Positions 24,391-33,804 of a DNA stretch of 64,000 nt are shown here, one piece after another (positions within the stretch are counted from its first letter, which is position 1; each line of letters begins with the position of its first letter). Source of the stretch: Limnohabitans sp. (lineage in GTDB: Bacteria; Pseudomonadota; Gammaproteobacteria; Burkholderiales; Burkholderiaceae_C); NCBI GenBank assembly GCA_030158125.1, contig JAOATL010000010.1, forward strand, positions 186,001 through 250,000. Reading direction: 5' to 3'. Position numbers and translations under genes: made by a program. Under the pieces are notes generated by a model, which was not told the DNA's origin, searched no databases, and saw nothing but the letters and a program-made list of their open reading frames with translations.

Positions 24391-25353
24391 TTAGGCTTCG
24401 TTGCCTGCCACGATGCTCATCACGGCCATGCGCACTGCAATGCCAAAGGTCACTTGCGGCAAGATGACACTTTGCGGACCGTCCACCACGGCAGAGTCAA
24501 TTTCTACACCGCGGTTGATAGGACCCGGGTGCATCACGATGGCATCGGGTTTGGCCAATTGCAGTTTTTCGGGGGTGAGACCGAAGCGTTTGAAATACTC
24601 TTGGCTGGAAGGCAGCAAGGCACCGCTCATGCGTTCGTTTTGGAGGCGCAGCGTAATCACCACGTCGCAATCTTTGATGCCCTCTTCTAGGTTGTGAAAC
24701 ACCTTCACACCCATTTGCGCCATGTCCGATGGCACCAGCGTTTGCGGACCCACCACGCGCACTTCGGCACAGCCCAAGGTGGTGAGTGCGTGAATGTCTG
24801 AGCGCGCCACGCGAGAGTGCAAGACGTCGCCCACAATGGCTACCGTGAGATTGGTGAAATCTTTTTTGTAGTGGCGAATGGTGTACATGTCGAGCAAACC
24901 CTGTGTGGGGTGTGCGTGCCGGCCGTCACCGGCATTGACCACGTGCACATGCGGTGCCACGTGCTGTGCAATGAGGTAAGGCGCGCCCGACTCGGAATGG
25001 CGCACCACAAAAATATCGGCCGCCATGGCCGACAAGTTGGCAATGGTGTCGAGCAGCGACTCGCCTTTGGAAGCCGACGAACGCGCAATGTCGAGGTTGA
25101 TCACATCGGCCGACAAACGCGTGGCTGCAATTTCAAAAGTGGTGCGCGTGCGCGTGCTGTTTTCAAAAAACAAGTTGAACACGCTTTTGCCGCGCAGCAA
25201 GGGCACCTTCTTCACTTCGCGGTCGCTGACGCTGACGAAGTTGGCAGCGGTGTCCAAGATGTGCGTGAGGATGTCGCGCGACAAACCTTCGGTGGACAGC
25301 AAGTGAATCAGCTCGCCGTTCTTGTTGAGTTGGGGATTGCGTTTGTAGAGCAT
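24391..25353 (-). CDS. pyrB: Aspartate carbamoyltransferase catalytic subunit
   Basis: A 320-residue transcarbamoylase with the carbamoyl-phosphate signature [19 protein letters not shown], the [18 protein letters not shown] segment, and [12 protein letters not shown] carrying the aspartate-binding residues near the C-terminus. It catalyses the first committed step of pyrimidine synthesis, carbamoyl phosphate plus aspartate to carbamoyl aspartate. It sits between pyrR (2-base gap) and the inactive pyrC'. No pyrI regulatory gene follows, consistent with the PyrB-PyrC' dodecamer type. Confidence 0.96.
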   Translation of the reverse strand: MLYKRNPQLNKNGELIHLLSTEGLSRDILTHILDTAANFVSVSDREVKKVPLLRGKSVFNLFFENSTRTRTTFEIAATRLSADVINLDIARSSASKGESLLDTIANLSAMAADIFVVRHSESGAPYLIAQHVAPHVHVVNAGDGRHAHPTQGLLDMYTIRHYKKDFTNLTVAIVGDVLHSRVARSDIHALTTLGCAEVRVVGPQTLVPSDMAQMGVKVFHNLEEGIKDCDVVITLRLQNERMSGALLPSSQEYFKRFGLTPEKLQLAKPDAIVMHPGPINRGVEIDSAVVDGPQSVILPQVTFGIAVRMAVMSIVAGNEA

Positions 25354-25355
25354 TG

Positions 25356-25874
25356 TTATTTTTTTCCGACTGAACTGTGGTCTTCTTTGACTTCGAAACT
25401 GAACGCACCGTTGTCCAAACGGGCCAGCGCCAGCGATTGTGTTTCGGGCAAGGCCACGCGCGCGGCGGCGTAGTCGGCCTGGATGGGCAACTGGCGAGCG
25501 CCGCGGTCCACCAGCACCGCCAAGCGCACATTGGCCGGGCGACCGTAATCAAACAATTCGTTGATCACAGCGCGAATGGTGCGGCCGGTGTAGAGCACAT
25601 CGTCCAAGATCAGCACATCGGCGCCTTGAATTTCGAAGGGCAAGCTGGTTTGACCACCCGCAGACAAGCCGCGCTGCGCAAAGTCATCGCGGTGCATGGC
25701 CGAGGAAATGCTGCCGTGTTTGCCCGTCAAGCCCAAATCTTTTTGCAGACGTTCGGCCAGCCAGGCGCCGCCCGAGGTGATGCCCACCAAACGTGTGTCG
25801 GCGGTGCACATGGCACGCACACCGCGCAAGAGTTCGCTGTACAGCGCCTCTGCATTCAAAGCCAATGCACTCAA
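25356..25874 (-). CDS. pyrR: PyrR bifunctional regulator/uracil phosphoribosyltransferase
   Basis: A 172-residue type I phosphoribosyltransferase with the PRPP loop [17 protein letters not shown] and the PyrR-typical [13 protein letters not shown] and [20 protein letters not shown]. In Gram-positives PyrR is an RNA-binding attenuator; in proteobacteria its regulatory role is less clear and it has UPRTase activity. Overlaps ruvX by 4 bases and precedes pyrB, forming the ruvX-pyrR-pyrB-pyrC' order common in Burkholderiales. Confidence 0.93.
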   Translation of the reverse strand: MSALALNAEALYSELLRGVRAMCTADTRLVGITSGGAWLAERLQKDLGLTGKHGSISSAMHRDDFAQRGLSAGGQTSLPFEIQGADVLILDDVLYTGRTIRAVINELFDYGRPANVRLAVLVDRGARQLPIQADYAAARVALPETQSLALARLDNGAFSFEVKEDHSSVGKK

Positions 25875-26287
25875 GGCAGACTCCTTAAAAATTGTTCCAA
25901 AATGATGCAGGCCGACGCAGCGTCGGCATCTTTGGCACCCGCCGAAATGGCTTCGGTGGTGCTGTAACGTTCGTCCACTTCGTAGACATTCAAACCAAAA
26001 CGGCCGCGCAATTGGCGTGCAAATTTTTGTGCGCGCAAGGTGTTTTCATGCGAGGCACCATCGGGGTGAAAAGGCACGCCCACCACCAAGGCATCGGGCA
26101 TCCATTCTTTGATGCGTTTTTCTATTTGCGCAAAGCGCGCATCGCCTTCGGCCACCACTGTGGCTTGCGGCGTGGCTTGGCCCAACATGCGATTGCCCAC
26201 TGCAACACCGGTGCGCTTGAGGCCAAAGTCAAATGCCAAAAAACTCTGCTGCGATGCAGGCACAGAGGGCGCCTGGTCTAGGCTCAT
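25871..26287 (-). CDS. ruvX: RuvX/YqgF family pre-16S rRNA nuclease (putative Holliday junction resolvase)
   Basis: A 138-residue RNase H-fold protein. The first catalytic Asp is in FLAFDFGLKRTGVAVGN, followed by VVGVPFHPDGASHENT and the C-terminal VYEVDERYSTTEA and SAGAKDADAASACIILEQFL, which carry the other acidic residues. E. coli YqgF is implicated in 16S rRNA 5' maturation. The ATG overlaps the stop codon of the YqgE/AlgH gene (ATGA), deciding the start at 26287 over an ATG 30 bases upstream. Confidence 0.94.
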   Translation of the reverse strand: MSLDQAPSVPASQQSFLAFDFGLKRTGVAVGNRMLGQATPQATVVAEGDARFAQIEKRIKEWMPDALVVGVPFHPDGASHENTLRAQKFARQLRGRFGLNVYEVDERYSTTEAISAGAKDADAASACIILEQFLRSLP

Positions 26288-26880
26288 GCGTGGCCCGCCT
26301 CGGAAGACAACATCCAAGATTGCAAGCCCAACAGGCCGAGCGCCTTGTCGTAGCGTTGCTCAATGGGCGTGTCAAAAATCACGGCGGGATCGGCCTCGAC
26401 AGTGAGCCAGCTGTTTTCGCCAATTTCAGATTCCAATTGCCCCTCGCCCCATGAGGCATAACCCAGTGTGACCACCACACGGTGGGGACCAGAGCCATTG
26501 GCAATGGCTTCCAGCACATCTTTGGACGTGGTCATGGCCAGCCCGCCCGGCACACTGAGGGTGGCGGCGTAAAGAGGATCTTGAGGGGTGGCGTCGGTGA
26601 CTTCGGGTTCGTGCAATACAAAACCTCGCTCGCCCTGCACGGGGCCGCCCATCAATACCTTGGCTTGCAAAAGGTCTTCTCGGTGCAGGGGCAGCTCGAC
26701 TTTCTCGAACAAATGCTTCAGACTGAGTTCGCTGGGCTTGTTGATGATCAGGCCCATGGCGCCCCGCTCCGAGTGTTCGCACACGTACACCACACTCTTG
26801 GCAAAAGTAGGGTCCTCCAAACCGGGCATGGCAATCAAAAAATGATGCGAAAGCTGAGTGGAGGCAAAATCGGCAGACAT
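26284..26880 (-). CDS. YqgE/AlgH family protein (DUF179)
   Basis: A 198-residue protein with the DUF179 landmarks LSHHFLIAMPGLEDPTF, VYVCEHSERGAMGLIINKP, GGPVQGERGFVLH and LGYASWGEGQLESEI. The family is widespread and linked to alginate regulation in Pseudomonas by name, but the biochemical role is unclear. It is coupled to ruvX as in E. coli (yqgE-yqgF) and is the first gene of the minus-strand pyrimidine block; the photolyase diverges 26 bases away. Confidence 0.95.
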   Translation of the reverse strand: MSADFASTQLSHHFLIAMPGLEDPTFAKSVVYVCEHSERGAMGLIINKPSELSLKHLFEKVELPLHREDLLQAKVLMGGPVQGERGFVLHEPEVTDATPQDPLYAATLSVPGGLAMTTSKDVLEAIANGSGPHRVVVTLGYASWGEGQLESEIGENSWLTVEADPAVIFDTPIEQRYDKALGLLGLQSWMLSSEAGHA

Positions 26881-26906
26881 GTCCCAATTTTAACGGCCTC
26901 AAACCC

Positions 26907-28397
26907 ATGCACAAACCCTTTTCTACCGGCTTGGTCTGGTTTCGGCGAGATTTACGCGTTGCCGACAACGCCGCCCTGTTTTACGCCCTCAAAAATTGCC
27001 AAAAAGTGCAGTGTGTGTTCGTCTTCGACACCGACATTCTCAATGCCCTGCCCCGTCAAGACCGGCGGGTGGCCTTCATCCGCGAGTCCTTGGTCGAATT
27101 GGACAGCCTGCTGCGCCAAGCGGCCGTCCAGGCAGGTGTTGACGCCAAGCTGGCGGCCCAAGTGGGCCTCATTGTGTTGCACGGCAGCTCCCTCAAAGAA
27201 ATTGCACACTTGGCCCAACACATCGAGGCGCAAGCAGTCTTTGCCAACCACGACGACGAACCCGCCGCCTTGGCCCGCGATGCCCAAGTGCGCGGCGCCT
27301 TGGCCAATGCAGGCATTGCCCTGCACACCTACAAAGACCACGTGGTGTTTGAACGCCAAGAGGTGCTCACTTTGGCCGGCAACCCCTACACCGTGTTCAC
27401 ACCCTACAAAAATGCCTGGCTCAAAAAAGTGCAGCCCCAAGATTTGGCGCCACACCCCGTGGCAGAGCATGCAGCGGCTCTCGCCCCACGGCCAGCCGAA
27501 CACCAAGTGCCCGTGCCCACCCTGCCCAACATCGACTTTGAAAACATCGACCTCAGTGCCCTGCACTACAAAACAGGCGTTTCGGGTGCGCAGGCCCTGC
27601 TCGCCGATTTCTTGCAGCGCATTGACCGTTATGAAGAAACGCGCAACTTTCCCGCCGTCAAAGGCCCCAGCTACCTTAGCGTGCACTTGCGCTTTGGCAC
27701 AGTGTCTGTGCGGCAATTGGCTGCCCAGGCCTGGGGCCGTTACAAAACCAGCGAAGGCGCCAGCGTGTGGTTGTCCGAGCTCATTTGGCGCGATTTTTAT
27801 GCGCAAATTTTGGCCAACTTTCCCCACGTGGCCGAGCGCAGTTTCAAAGCCGAATACGATGCCATCCATTGGGACCATGGCCCCCATGGCAAGGCCTTGT
27901 TTGCAGCCTGGTGCGAAGGCCGAACCGGGTATCCATTGGTCGACGCGGCCATGGCCCAAATCAACCAAACGGGTTACATGCACAACCGCCTGCGCATGGT
28001 GGTGGCCTCGTTCCTCACCAAAGATTTAGGCGTCGATTGGCGCTGGGGTGAAACCTACTTTGCCCAGCACCTCATCGACTTTGACCTCTCGGCCAACAAT
28101 GGCGGATGGCAATGGGCCAGCTCCAGCGGTTGCGATGCACAGCCCTACTTTCGCATCTTCAACCCTGTCACCCAAAGCCAAAAGTTTGACCCGCAAGGCA
28201 AGTTCATCAAGCGCTACTTACCCCAGCTGGCAGGCCTGTCGGCGGTCGACATTCATGCGCCGTGGGAGGCCAAGCCGCTGGCTTTGCAAGCGGCGGGCGT
28301 GAATTTGGGAAAAGACTACCCCCTGCCCGTGGTGAACCATGCAGAGGCCAGAGAGACCACCTTGGCGCGTTATGCGGTGGTCAAAAAAGCAAGCTGA
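26907..28397 (+). CDS. phrB: Deoxyribodipyrimidine photolyase (CPD, class I)
   Basis: A 496-residue cryptochrome/photolyase family protein. The N-terminal Rossmann domain starts TGLVWFRRDLRVADNAALFYAL; the FAD-binding C-terminal domain contains WLSELIWRDFYAQIL, TGYPLVDAAMAQINQTGYMH, NRLRMVVASFLTKDLGVDW and the DFDLSANNGGWQWASSSGCD block with the Trp that stacks on the dimer. It repairs cyclobutane pyrimidine dimers using blue light. It is the sole plus-strand gene in its stretch and ends at a hairpin facing the rubredoxin gene. Confidence 0.95.
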   Translation: MHKPFSTGLVWFRRDLRVADNAALFYALKNCQKVQCVFVFDTDILNALPRQDRRVAFIRESLVELDSLLRQAAVQAGVDAKLAAQVGLIVLHGSSLKEIAHLAQHIEAQAVFANHDDEPAALARDAQVRGALANAGIALHTYKDHVVFERQEVLTLAGNPYTVFTPYKNAWLKKVQPQDLAPHPVAEHAAALAPRPAEHQVPVPTLPNIDFENIDLSALHYKTGVSGAQALLADFLQRIDRYEETRNFPAVKGPSYLSVHLRFGTVSVRQLAAQAWGRYKTSEGASVWLSELIWRDFYAQILANFPHVAERSFKAEYDAIHWDHGPHGKALFAAWCEGRTGYPLVDAAMAQINQTGYMHNRLRMVVASFLTKDLGVDWRWGETYFAQHLIDFDLSANNGGWQWASSSGCDAQPYFRIFNPVTQSQKFDPQGKFIKRYLPQLAGLSAVDIHAPWEAKPLALQAAGVNLGKDYPLPVVNHAEARETTLARYAVVKKAS

Positions 28398-28415
28398 CGT
28401 GCGTCAGGCTGCCTG

Positions 28416-28438
28416 GGTGGCCAGCTTAAATGGCCACC
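28416..28438. terminator. Hairpin between convergent photolyase and rubredoxin genes
   Basis: GGTGGCCA, seven bases, then TGGCCACC: perfect 8-base arms lying between the photolyase stop and the end of the rubredoxin gene, whose final codons form one arm. It lacks a clear T-run on the plus strand, so the terminator role is moderately supported. Confidence 0.5.
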
Positions 28439-28599
28439 ATTTCAAAGTCTTCTTTGCGCGCACCGCATTCTGGACAGGTCCAGTTCATGGGCACATCAGC
28501 CCAGGCGGTGCCAGGGGCAATGCCGTCTTCTGGGCAACCAGTGGCCTCGTCGTAAATCCAGCCGCAAATTAAGCACATCCAAGTTTTTGTATCAGTCAC
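28426..28599 (-). CDS. Rubredoxin
   Basis: A 57-residue iron protein with the two metal-binding knuckles CLICGW and CPECGA and the canonical YDEATGCPEDGIAPGTAWADVP segment between them. It carries one Fe in an FeS4 site and transfers single electrons in the cytoplasm. The GTG at 28599 gives the usual rubredoxin length; longer in-frame starts are rejected because they run through the neighbouring promoter. It is divergent from the ThiD-like kinase, a gene order common in betaproteobacteria. Its redox partner is not evident here. Confidence 0.94.
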   Translation of the reverse strand: MTDTKTWMCLICGWIYDEATGCPEDGIAPGTAWADVPMNWTCPECGARKEDFEMVAI

Positions 28600-28655
28600 A
28601 GTGTGGCACCGGGTCGAATAGAATGAAACGATTGTATCGGGCTTCACTGTAACCC

Positions 28656-29600
28656 ATGACCACCTCTTTACCCCCGACTGGCGCACCCGACGCTGCGGCA
28701 GACAGCGAAGACGACGCTGCCATTGCTTGCGTCTTGGTTTTCAATGCCAGTGACCCCAGCGGCGCCAGCGGCATCAGCGCCGACGTTTTGGCCATTGCCT
28801 CGGTTGGCGCGCATGCCCTGCCCGTCCTCACGGGCGCTTATGCCAAAGACACTGCCCAAGTGTTTGATTTTTTTCCACTGTCCGAGGAGGCTGTGGGTGA
28901 TCAAGCGCGCGCCATCTTGGAAGACGCCCCGCCGCAGGTTATCAAAGTTGGCTTTGCCGGCAGCGCCGAAAACATCAGCCTCATTGCCGAACTCACGGCC
29001 GATTACGACGGTGTGCCCGTGGTGGCTTACATGCCCAATTTGTCTTGGTGGGAAGACGACAAAATAGACCAATATTTAGACGCCTTTCGCGAGCTGCTCT
29101 TGCCGCAAACCAGCGTTTTGGTAGGCCATCACAGCACCTTGCGCCGCTGGTTGTTGCCCGACTGGGCCAGTGAAAAAAATCCTGGTCCTCGCGACATTGC
29201 CAAGGCCGCCGCCGAACTGGGCGTACCCTACACCTTGGTCACAGGCATCACCGCCTCCGACCAGCACATCGACAACGTCTTGGCCACCCCCGAAACCGTG
29301 GTGGGCCATGAAAAATTTGAACGCATCGAAGCTGTTTTCAGCGGCGCAGGTGAAACCCTGTCGGCCGCCCTGGCCGCGTTGTTGGCCACTGGTCTCGATT
29401 TAACGGTCGCTTCCAGCGAAGCTCTCCACTACCTCGATCGCTGCCTCGACGAGGGTTTTCGCCCCGGCATGGGCCACGTCATTCCCGACCGTTTGTTCTG
29501 GGCCCTGCCAGAGGCCGAAGAAGGCGAAGACGACCCAGATGCGGGACCCGACATGAACGCCGATTTTTTTGAAATGCCCATCAATGAAACCAAACACTGA
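28656..29600 (+). CDS. thiD: ThiD-like hydroxymethylpyrimidine kinase, variant active site
   Basis: A 314-residue ribokinase-fold protein related to HMP/HMP-phosphate kinase: [19 protein letters not shown] matches the ThiD N-terminus and [11 protein letters not shown] the central strand. The usual catalytic GTGCTLSAA block near the C-terminus reads GAGETLSAA, so the conserved Cys is replaced by Glu. It also has an acidic N-terminal extension (about 20 residues) and an acidic tail. It may be an active variant or have another small-molecule kinase role. It overlaps hemL by 17 bases and so is translated with it. Confidence 0.72.
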   Translation: MTTSLPPTGAPDAAADSEDDAAIACVLVFNASDPSGASGISADVLAIASVGAHALPVLTGAYAKDTAQVFDFFPLSEEAVGDQARAILEDAPPQVIKVGFAGSAENISLIAELTADYDGVPVVAYMPNLSWWEDDKIDQYLDAFRELLLPQTSVLVGHHSTLRRWLLPDWASEKNPGPRDIAKAAAELGVPYTLVTGITASDQHIDNVLATPETVVGHEKFERIEAVFSGAGETLSAALAALLATGLDLTVASSEALHYLDRCLDEGFRPGMGHVIPDRLFWALPEAEEGEDDPDAGPDMNADFFEMPINETKH

Positions 29601-30891
29601 CCTCAACGACACCCTGTTCGAACGCGCCTGCCAAGTCATTCCTGGCGGCGTCAACTCGCCCGTTCGCGCTTTCCGCGCAGTCGGCGGCACGCCCCGTTTT
29701 GTGAAGCGCGCTGAAGGTGCTTACTTCTGGGATGCCAACGGCAAAAAATACATCGACTACATCGGCTCTTGGGGTCCCATGATTTTGGGCCATGGCCATC
29801 CTGCGGTTTTGGCAGCGGTGCAAAAAGCCGCGCTCGATGGTTTTTCTTTTGGCGCGCCCACAGAGCGCGAAGTGGAATTGGTCGAAGCCCTGCTCAAATT
29901 GGTGCCCTCCATGGAGATGGTGCGCTTGGTCAGCTCTGGCACAGAAGCCGGCATGAGTGCATTGCGCTTGGCCCGCGGCGCCACAGGCCGCAGCAAAATC
30001 ATCAAGTTCGAAGGCTGCTACCACGGCCACGCCGATGCCTTGTTGGTCAAGGCCGGTTCGGGCCTGGCCACCTTTGGCAACCCCACCAGTGCGGGTGTAC
30101 CGCCCGAGGTGGTGCAACACACCTTGGTGCTCGAGTACAACAACATCGAGCAGCTCGAAGATGCCTTCAAAATTCACGGCAACGAATTGGCCTGCCTCAT
30201 GATTGAACCCATTGCGGGCAATATGAACTTTGTGCGCGCCAGCGTGCCTTTCATGAAACGCTGCCGTGAACTCTGCAGCCAGTACGGCGCCTTGTTGGTG
30301 TTTGACGAAGTCATGACCGGTTGCCGCGTGGCTTTGGGCAGCGCACAAAGTGTTTATGCCAAAAGCATTCCAGGCTTCGAGCCCGACATCACTGTCATGG
30401 GCAAAGTGATTGGTGGCGGCATGCCATTGGCGGCCTTCGGTGGCAAACGTGCTGTCATGGCACAGCTGGCCCCTCTGGGCCCGGTGTACCAAGCCGGCAC
30501 CTTGAGTGGCAACCCCGTGGCCACTGCTTGCGGTTTGGCCACCTTGGCCGAAATCAGCAAGCCTGGTTTCTTTGAGGCACTGAGCGCCACCACACGCTCC
30601 TTGGTCGATGGCCTCACAGCCGCTGCGGCCGCAGAAGGTGTGCCGTTTGCAGGCGACTGCGAGGGCGGCATGTTTGGCTTCTTCTTGTTGCCGACTTTGC
30701 CCAGCAACTATCCGCAAGTAATGAAAACCGACGGCACCAAATTCAACGCCTTGTTTCACGGCTTGTTAGACCGCGGCGTGTACATTGCGCCTGCGCTTTA
30801 CGAAGCGGGTTTTGTCAGTGGCGCCCACACCGCACAGGACATTGCCGACACGGTCAGCGCAGCACGCGATATTTTCAAGACACTGGCTTAA
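29584..30891 (+). CDS. hemL: Glutamate-1-semialdehyde 2,1-aminomutase
   Basis: A 435-residue PLP enzyme of the class III aminotransferase fold: [17 protein letters not shown] at the N-terminus, [32 protein letters not shown] and the PLP lysine in [17 protein letters not shown]. It converts glutamate-1-semialdehyde to 5-aminolevulinate, the C5 route to tetrapyrroles. ATG at 29584 is chosen because it begins the conserved N-terminus and overlaps the end of the ThiD-like gene; an ATG 15 bases earlier adds unconserved residues. Its stop codon overlaps the convergent Bug receptor stop (TTAA). Confidence 0.96.
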   Translation: MKPNTDLNDTLFERACQVIPGGVNSPVRAFRAVGGTPRFVKRAEGAYFWDANGKKYIDYIGSWGPMILGHGHPAVLAAVQKAALDGFSFGAPTEREVELVEALLKLVPSMEMVRLVSSGTEAGMSALRLARGATGRSKIIKFEGCYHGHADALLVKAGSGLATFGNPTSAGVPPEVVQHTLVLEYNNIEQLEDAFKIHGNELACLMIEPIAGNMNFVRASVPFMKRCRELCSQYGALLVFDEVMTGCRVALGSAQSVYAKSIPGFEPDITVMGKVIGGGMPLAAFGGKRAVMAQLAPLGPVYQAGTLSGNPVATACGLATLAEISKPGFFEALSATTRSLVDGLTAAAAAEGVPFAGDCEGGMFGFFLLPTLPSNYPQVMKTDGTKFNALFHGLLDRGVYIAPALYEAGFVSGAHTAQDIADTVSAARDIFKTLA

Positions 30892-31871
30892 GAGTCTCGG
30901 GTAATGCCCGTTTCCTTGACGATCTTGGTCATCAGATCACGGTCGGCAAGGAACACTTTGTTGAAGGCGTCTAGGCTCCACTGGGGCGAATCCATGCCCA
31001 AGGCCAGCAAGCGCTCTTTCACCTCTTTGTTCACAATGATTTTGTTCACTGCGGCATTGAGCTTTTCCAAAACGGCAACAGGTGTGCCCGCTGGCGCCAG
31101 CAAACCAAACCACGATTCAAAGTGAAACCCAGACAAACCAGACTCTGCAAGGGTGGGAATTTGGGGCAGCAAGCTGGCGCGTTTTTTGGCCGTGATGCCA
31201 ATCACCCGTAATCGTGCATCTTGCAAATAAACGCCAACACCCGCTGTCGGCACAATGACGGCGTGACCTCTGCCGCCCGACACATCGGTCACTGCTTCGC
31301 CAGTACCCTTGTAGGGCACATGCACCATGTCGATGTCGGCGGACTTGGCAAAGTAGGCCATGGCCAAATGGGTAGAGCTGCCAACACCCGCAGAGTTGTA
31401 GTTGAGCACACCCGGTTTGCTTTTGGCATATTGAATGAACTCAGCGGCAGTTTTGGCAGGCACGCCGGCATTCACAATCAGCACATAACTCTGGTTGCCG
31501 ATGTTGGCCACTGGCGCAAACTCTTTCACGGGTTCGTAAAACGGACGCGCGCCCATGGCCGACGTCACAAAATGACTGGACGCCGCCATCAACAAAGTTT
31601 TGCCATCGGGTGCGGCTTTGGAAACGAATGCCGTCCCAATGGCACCACCTGCACCAGGCTTGCTTTCAATGATCCAGTTTTGACCCGTTTCTTGAGACAA
31701 TTCCTGTTGAATAGCGCGGGCTGGCATTTCGCGTGCACCACCCGCCGCAAACGGCACGATGATGCGCGATACATTGCCAGATTGCGCAAAGGCCTTGCCC
31801 AATCCAGCTGACAACAAAGCGGCCATCACCAGCTGGCGACGGTCCAAAAAGCTTGAATCTGTTTGCATCAT
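30888..31871 (-). CDS. Bug/TctC family periplasmic receptor
   Basis: A 327-residue Bug receptor: signal peptide (residues about 10-30, ending GKAFAQ), [19 protein letters not shown] signature, [20 protein letters not shown] and [18 protein letters not shown]. It is translationally coupled (ATGA overlap) to the upstream Pht5-like gene, itself coupled to an amidohydrolase, so the receptor probably imports the substrate of that small pathway. The tripartite membrane subunits are absent here. The ligand is likely an aromatic or cyclic carboxylate (inference). Confidence 0.88.
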   Translation of the reverse strand: MMQTDSSFLDRRQLVMAALLSAGLGKAFAQSGNVSRIIVPFAAGGAREMPARAIQQELSQETGQNWIIESKPGAGGAIGTAFVSKAAPDGKTLLMAASSHFVTSAMGARPFYEPVKEFAPVANIGNQSYVLIVNAGVPAKTAAEFIQYAKSKPGVLNYNSAGVGSSTHLAMAYFAKSADIDMVHVPYKGTGEAVTDVSGGRGHAVIVPTAGVGVYLQDARLRVIGITAKKRASLLPQIPTLAESGLSGFHFESWFGLLAPAGTPVAVLEKLNAAVNKIIVNKEVKERLLALGMDSPQWSLDAFNKVFLADRDLMTKIVKETGITRDS

Positions 31872-32803
31872 TTTCCTAACAAGTCACGGGTTTCGTCGAA
31901 CAACTCATCGACGGAATAAGGGCGAGGAATCAAACCTTGCTGGTAGGTGTAGCGAATCAACACCTCGAGTGCTTTGCGATTGGGCTCAATGCCAAAAGGG
32001 GTGAGGTCCATTGCGCCTTTGACCGCGTGCACGCTACGGCGAGGGCTTTCATCTTTGGCCATGGCTTTGCTTTTGGCCAGCACTTGATACACCTCTTTGA
32101 TCACATCGGGGCGGTCTTTGCACAAATCCATGTCGATGGCCATCATGTGATTGATGGGCAACATCTGCAAACGACGACTCCAAGCTTGCGCCGCATCGTG
32201 CGGATCCGGGAGCACCGGTTGCAAGCGCGGATCGTCTGGCAAGTCACTGCCAATGATGGCCGCGTCCAGTTCACCCGACAACAACATGTCGACCATCTTG
32301 CTGCCTTCGGGCGCACGCTCAAAACCCGGTGGGTCTGGAAACTCGGCCAAGTGGCCATGCTCAAACGTGACCCATTGCACTTTGGGCAAGTCCACGCCGT
32401 AGTCGTTGGCCAACACACCGCGCACCCAGGTGACAGTGGTTTGGGCATGCGCACGAATGCCCACGCGCTTGCCATTGAGTTGGGCCACCGTCACTTTGCC
32501 GCGCTCTGCGTTGTACACCAAGCAGTGGTGCTGGAATCGTCCTTCACCCACCACCGCAGGCAACAATGCCAATGGTTTGCCATAGGCTTTGGCTTGCAGG
32601 TAAGTGACCAGCGCCAACTCTGCCACGTCAAATTCCAACTCGCGCACCACGCGTTTGAAGGCGCGGTTGGGCGTTTTGACGGGGTCAAATTCAAAATCAA
32701 ACAGCTTGGGTCGCAAAACACCATTTTTCAAAGCCAAGGTATTGGGGTAATCGCCCAACAGGGTTTTGAGTTTGAGTTTTCCGAGGTTGACGTTGGAAGA
32801 CAT
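31868..32803 (-). CDS. Pht5-like / periplasmic-binding-fold protein (4,5-dihydroxyphthalate decarboxylase family)
   Basis: A 311-residue protein with a periplasmic-binding fold but no signal peptide, so probably cytoplasmic. Segments FDVAELALVTYLQAKAYGKPL, GKRVGIRAHAQTTVTWVRGV and HMMAIDMDLCKDRPDVIKEVY resemble the 4,5-dihydroxyphthalate decarboxylase family, including the second copy at 38133-39125. It lies 5 bases downstream of an amidohydrolase and overlaps a Bug receptor. The function could be decarboxylation of a hydroxylated aromatic acid or binding of a small ligand. The two copies are clearly diverged, so a different substrate is likely. Confidence 0.62.
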   Translation of the reverse strand: MSSNVNLGKLKLKTLLGDYPNTLALKNGVLRPKLFDFEFDPVKTPNRAFKRVVRELEFDVAELALVTYLQAKAYGKPLALLPAVVGEGRFQHHCLVYNAERGKVTVAQLNGKRVGIRAHAQTTVTWVRGVLANDYGVDLPKVQWVTFEHGHLAEFPDPPGFERAPEGSKMVDMLLSGELDAAIIGSDLPDDPRLQPVLPDPHDAAQAWSRRLQMLPINHMMAIDMDLCKDRPDVIKEVYQVLAKSKAMAKDESPRRSVHAVKGAMDLTPFGIEPNRKALEVLIRYTYQQGLIPRPYSVDELFDETRDLLGK

Positions 32804-32808
32804 GCTGC

Positions 32809-33705
32809 TTAGGCCTTGTTCAGATCAGGGTACAACGCATGCGCCGTGCCAGAGTAAATCCAGCGCTGCTCTTCCAGGGTCAATGACGCCGTAGCTTCGA
32901 GGGCTTCTTGCAAATGTTTGGTGAGACCCCCAGCAGATGCAGGGAAGTTAGAGCCCCACGCAATGCGCTTGGCGCCGAAAGCACTGACCACGGCTTTGCA
33001 AAAGGACGCCTGCGTGGCTTTGCCTTCTTTGGATTCACGCACGTTGTGGGTGGTGAACTTGAAGTTCAAATTTTCGTATTTGGCCAACGCAAACAAGCTA
33101 GCGGCTTGGGCATAAGGCGCCCCCTCTTCCAACAATGGCCGTGCAAAGTGGTCCAAGAGCACAATGGCTTTGGGAAATTGCTTTAGCAAAGTTTCAAGTT
33201 GGGGCAACCCATCGGCGCGCAGTTGCACGCACATGGGAATCTTGTGCTCGGAGATGTATTCCCAAACGGGAAAGCTGCGAGGGTCGTCCAAACGCACGCT
33301 GTGGTCTGCGGCGGTATGACCGGCAATGAACACGCGTGTGCCACTGAGGCCCGCCTCTTTCCAACGCGTCACTTGGGCCACGGCATCGGGCAGCAATGTG
33401 TCTACGGAGTACACACCCACAAATTGAGACGGGTTGGCTTTGACACAGTCCAGCGTGTAGCTGTTGTCATGGCCATAACAGGTCGAGGCCTGAACCAAAA
33501 TTGACTTGGCCACGCCAGCGTCTTTCATGGCGTGTGCCATGCCGACACCATTCACAGGACGCTCTTTGGACCAATCCGATTGTTTGCCGCCCATGGGCGC
33601 CAAAGGATAACGAACGGGATCGTCCGCAATCACGTGGCTGTGCGAGTCCACCACGGGCACGCCCAAGGAAATGGCCGTCAAAGGGTGAGATGTAGATGCA
33701 GTCAT
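32809..33705 (-). CDS. Amidohydrolase family 2 protein (PDC-lactonase-like)
   Basis: A 298-residue TIM-barrel metal hydrolase. VVDSHSHV near the N-terminus supplies the HxH metal pair; VLLDHFARPLL and IAWGSNFPAS give the later His and Asp-equivalent region (here SNFP rather than SDFP, a substitution of the usual Asp by Asn). The family includes 2-pyrone-4,6-dicarboxylate lactonase and gamma-resorcylate or 6-hydroxy-acid decarboxylases and hydrolases. Its place as first gene in an operon with a Pht5-like protein and a Bug receptor suggests breakdown of an aromatic acid derivative. An 18-base palindrome precedes it. Confidence 0.78.
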   Translation of the reverse strand: MTASTSHPLTAISLGVPVVDSHSHVIADDPVRYPLAPMGGKQSDWSKERPVNGVGMAHAMKDAGVAKSILVQASTCYGHDNSYTLDCVKANPSQFVGVYSVDTLLPDAVAQVTRWKEAGLSGTRVFIAGHTAADHSVRLDDPRSFPVWEYISEHKIPMCVQLRADGLPQLETLLKQFPKAIVLLDHFARPLLEEGAPYAQAASLFALAKYENLNFKFTTHNVRESKEGKATQASFCKAVVSAFGAKRIAWGSNFPASAGGLTKHLQEALEATASLTLEEQRWIYSGTAHALYPDLNKA

Positions 33706-33739
33706 GATGCCTTGGGTGCGAATGTTTGAATTTTCGCTT

Positions 33740-33757
33740 TGAGTCTTTACAGACTCA
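33740..33757. promoter_or_regulatory. Palindrome upstream of the amidohydrolase operon (candidate operator)
   Basis: TGAGTCT-TTAC-AGACTCA has perfect 7-base arms and ends 34 bases upstream of the amidohydrolase ATG, in the 99-base gap to purH. It is well placed to control the three-gene operon. No regulator is adjacent, so the binder is unknown. Confidence 0.55.
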
Positions 33758-33763
33758 CATCAT

Positions 33764-33779
33764 GCCTTTATCCAAAGGC
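33764..33779 (-). terminator. Hairpin downstream of purH
   Basis: GCCTTT-GGAT-AAAGGC on the minus strand, 25 bases after the purH stop codon. Arms are perfect but no T-run follows, so it is at best a weak or factor-assisted terminator before the amidohydrolase operon promoter. Confidence 0.35.
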
Positions 33780-33804
33780 TTGATGCTCTACAAATTTTCA
33801 CAGC

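Noticed and set aside
26482..28029. A 515-codon open frame on the plus strand covering the YqgE/AlgH gene and the front of the photolyase
   Set aside because: It is a shadow frame with low-complexity Pro/Cys/Thr-rich sequence, and the real genes in other frames have clear family motifs.
29581..30759. A 392-codon frame antisense to hemL
   Set aside because: Rich in His, Ala and Gly with no family motifs; hemL on the other strand is unambiguous.
31868..32803. Calling this gene a periplasmic ABC-type substrate-binding protein
   Set aside because: It has the fold and ligand-binding look but no signal peptide, and a better match to the Pht5 decarboxylase family; left as an open alternative in the feature.
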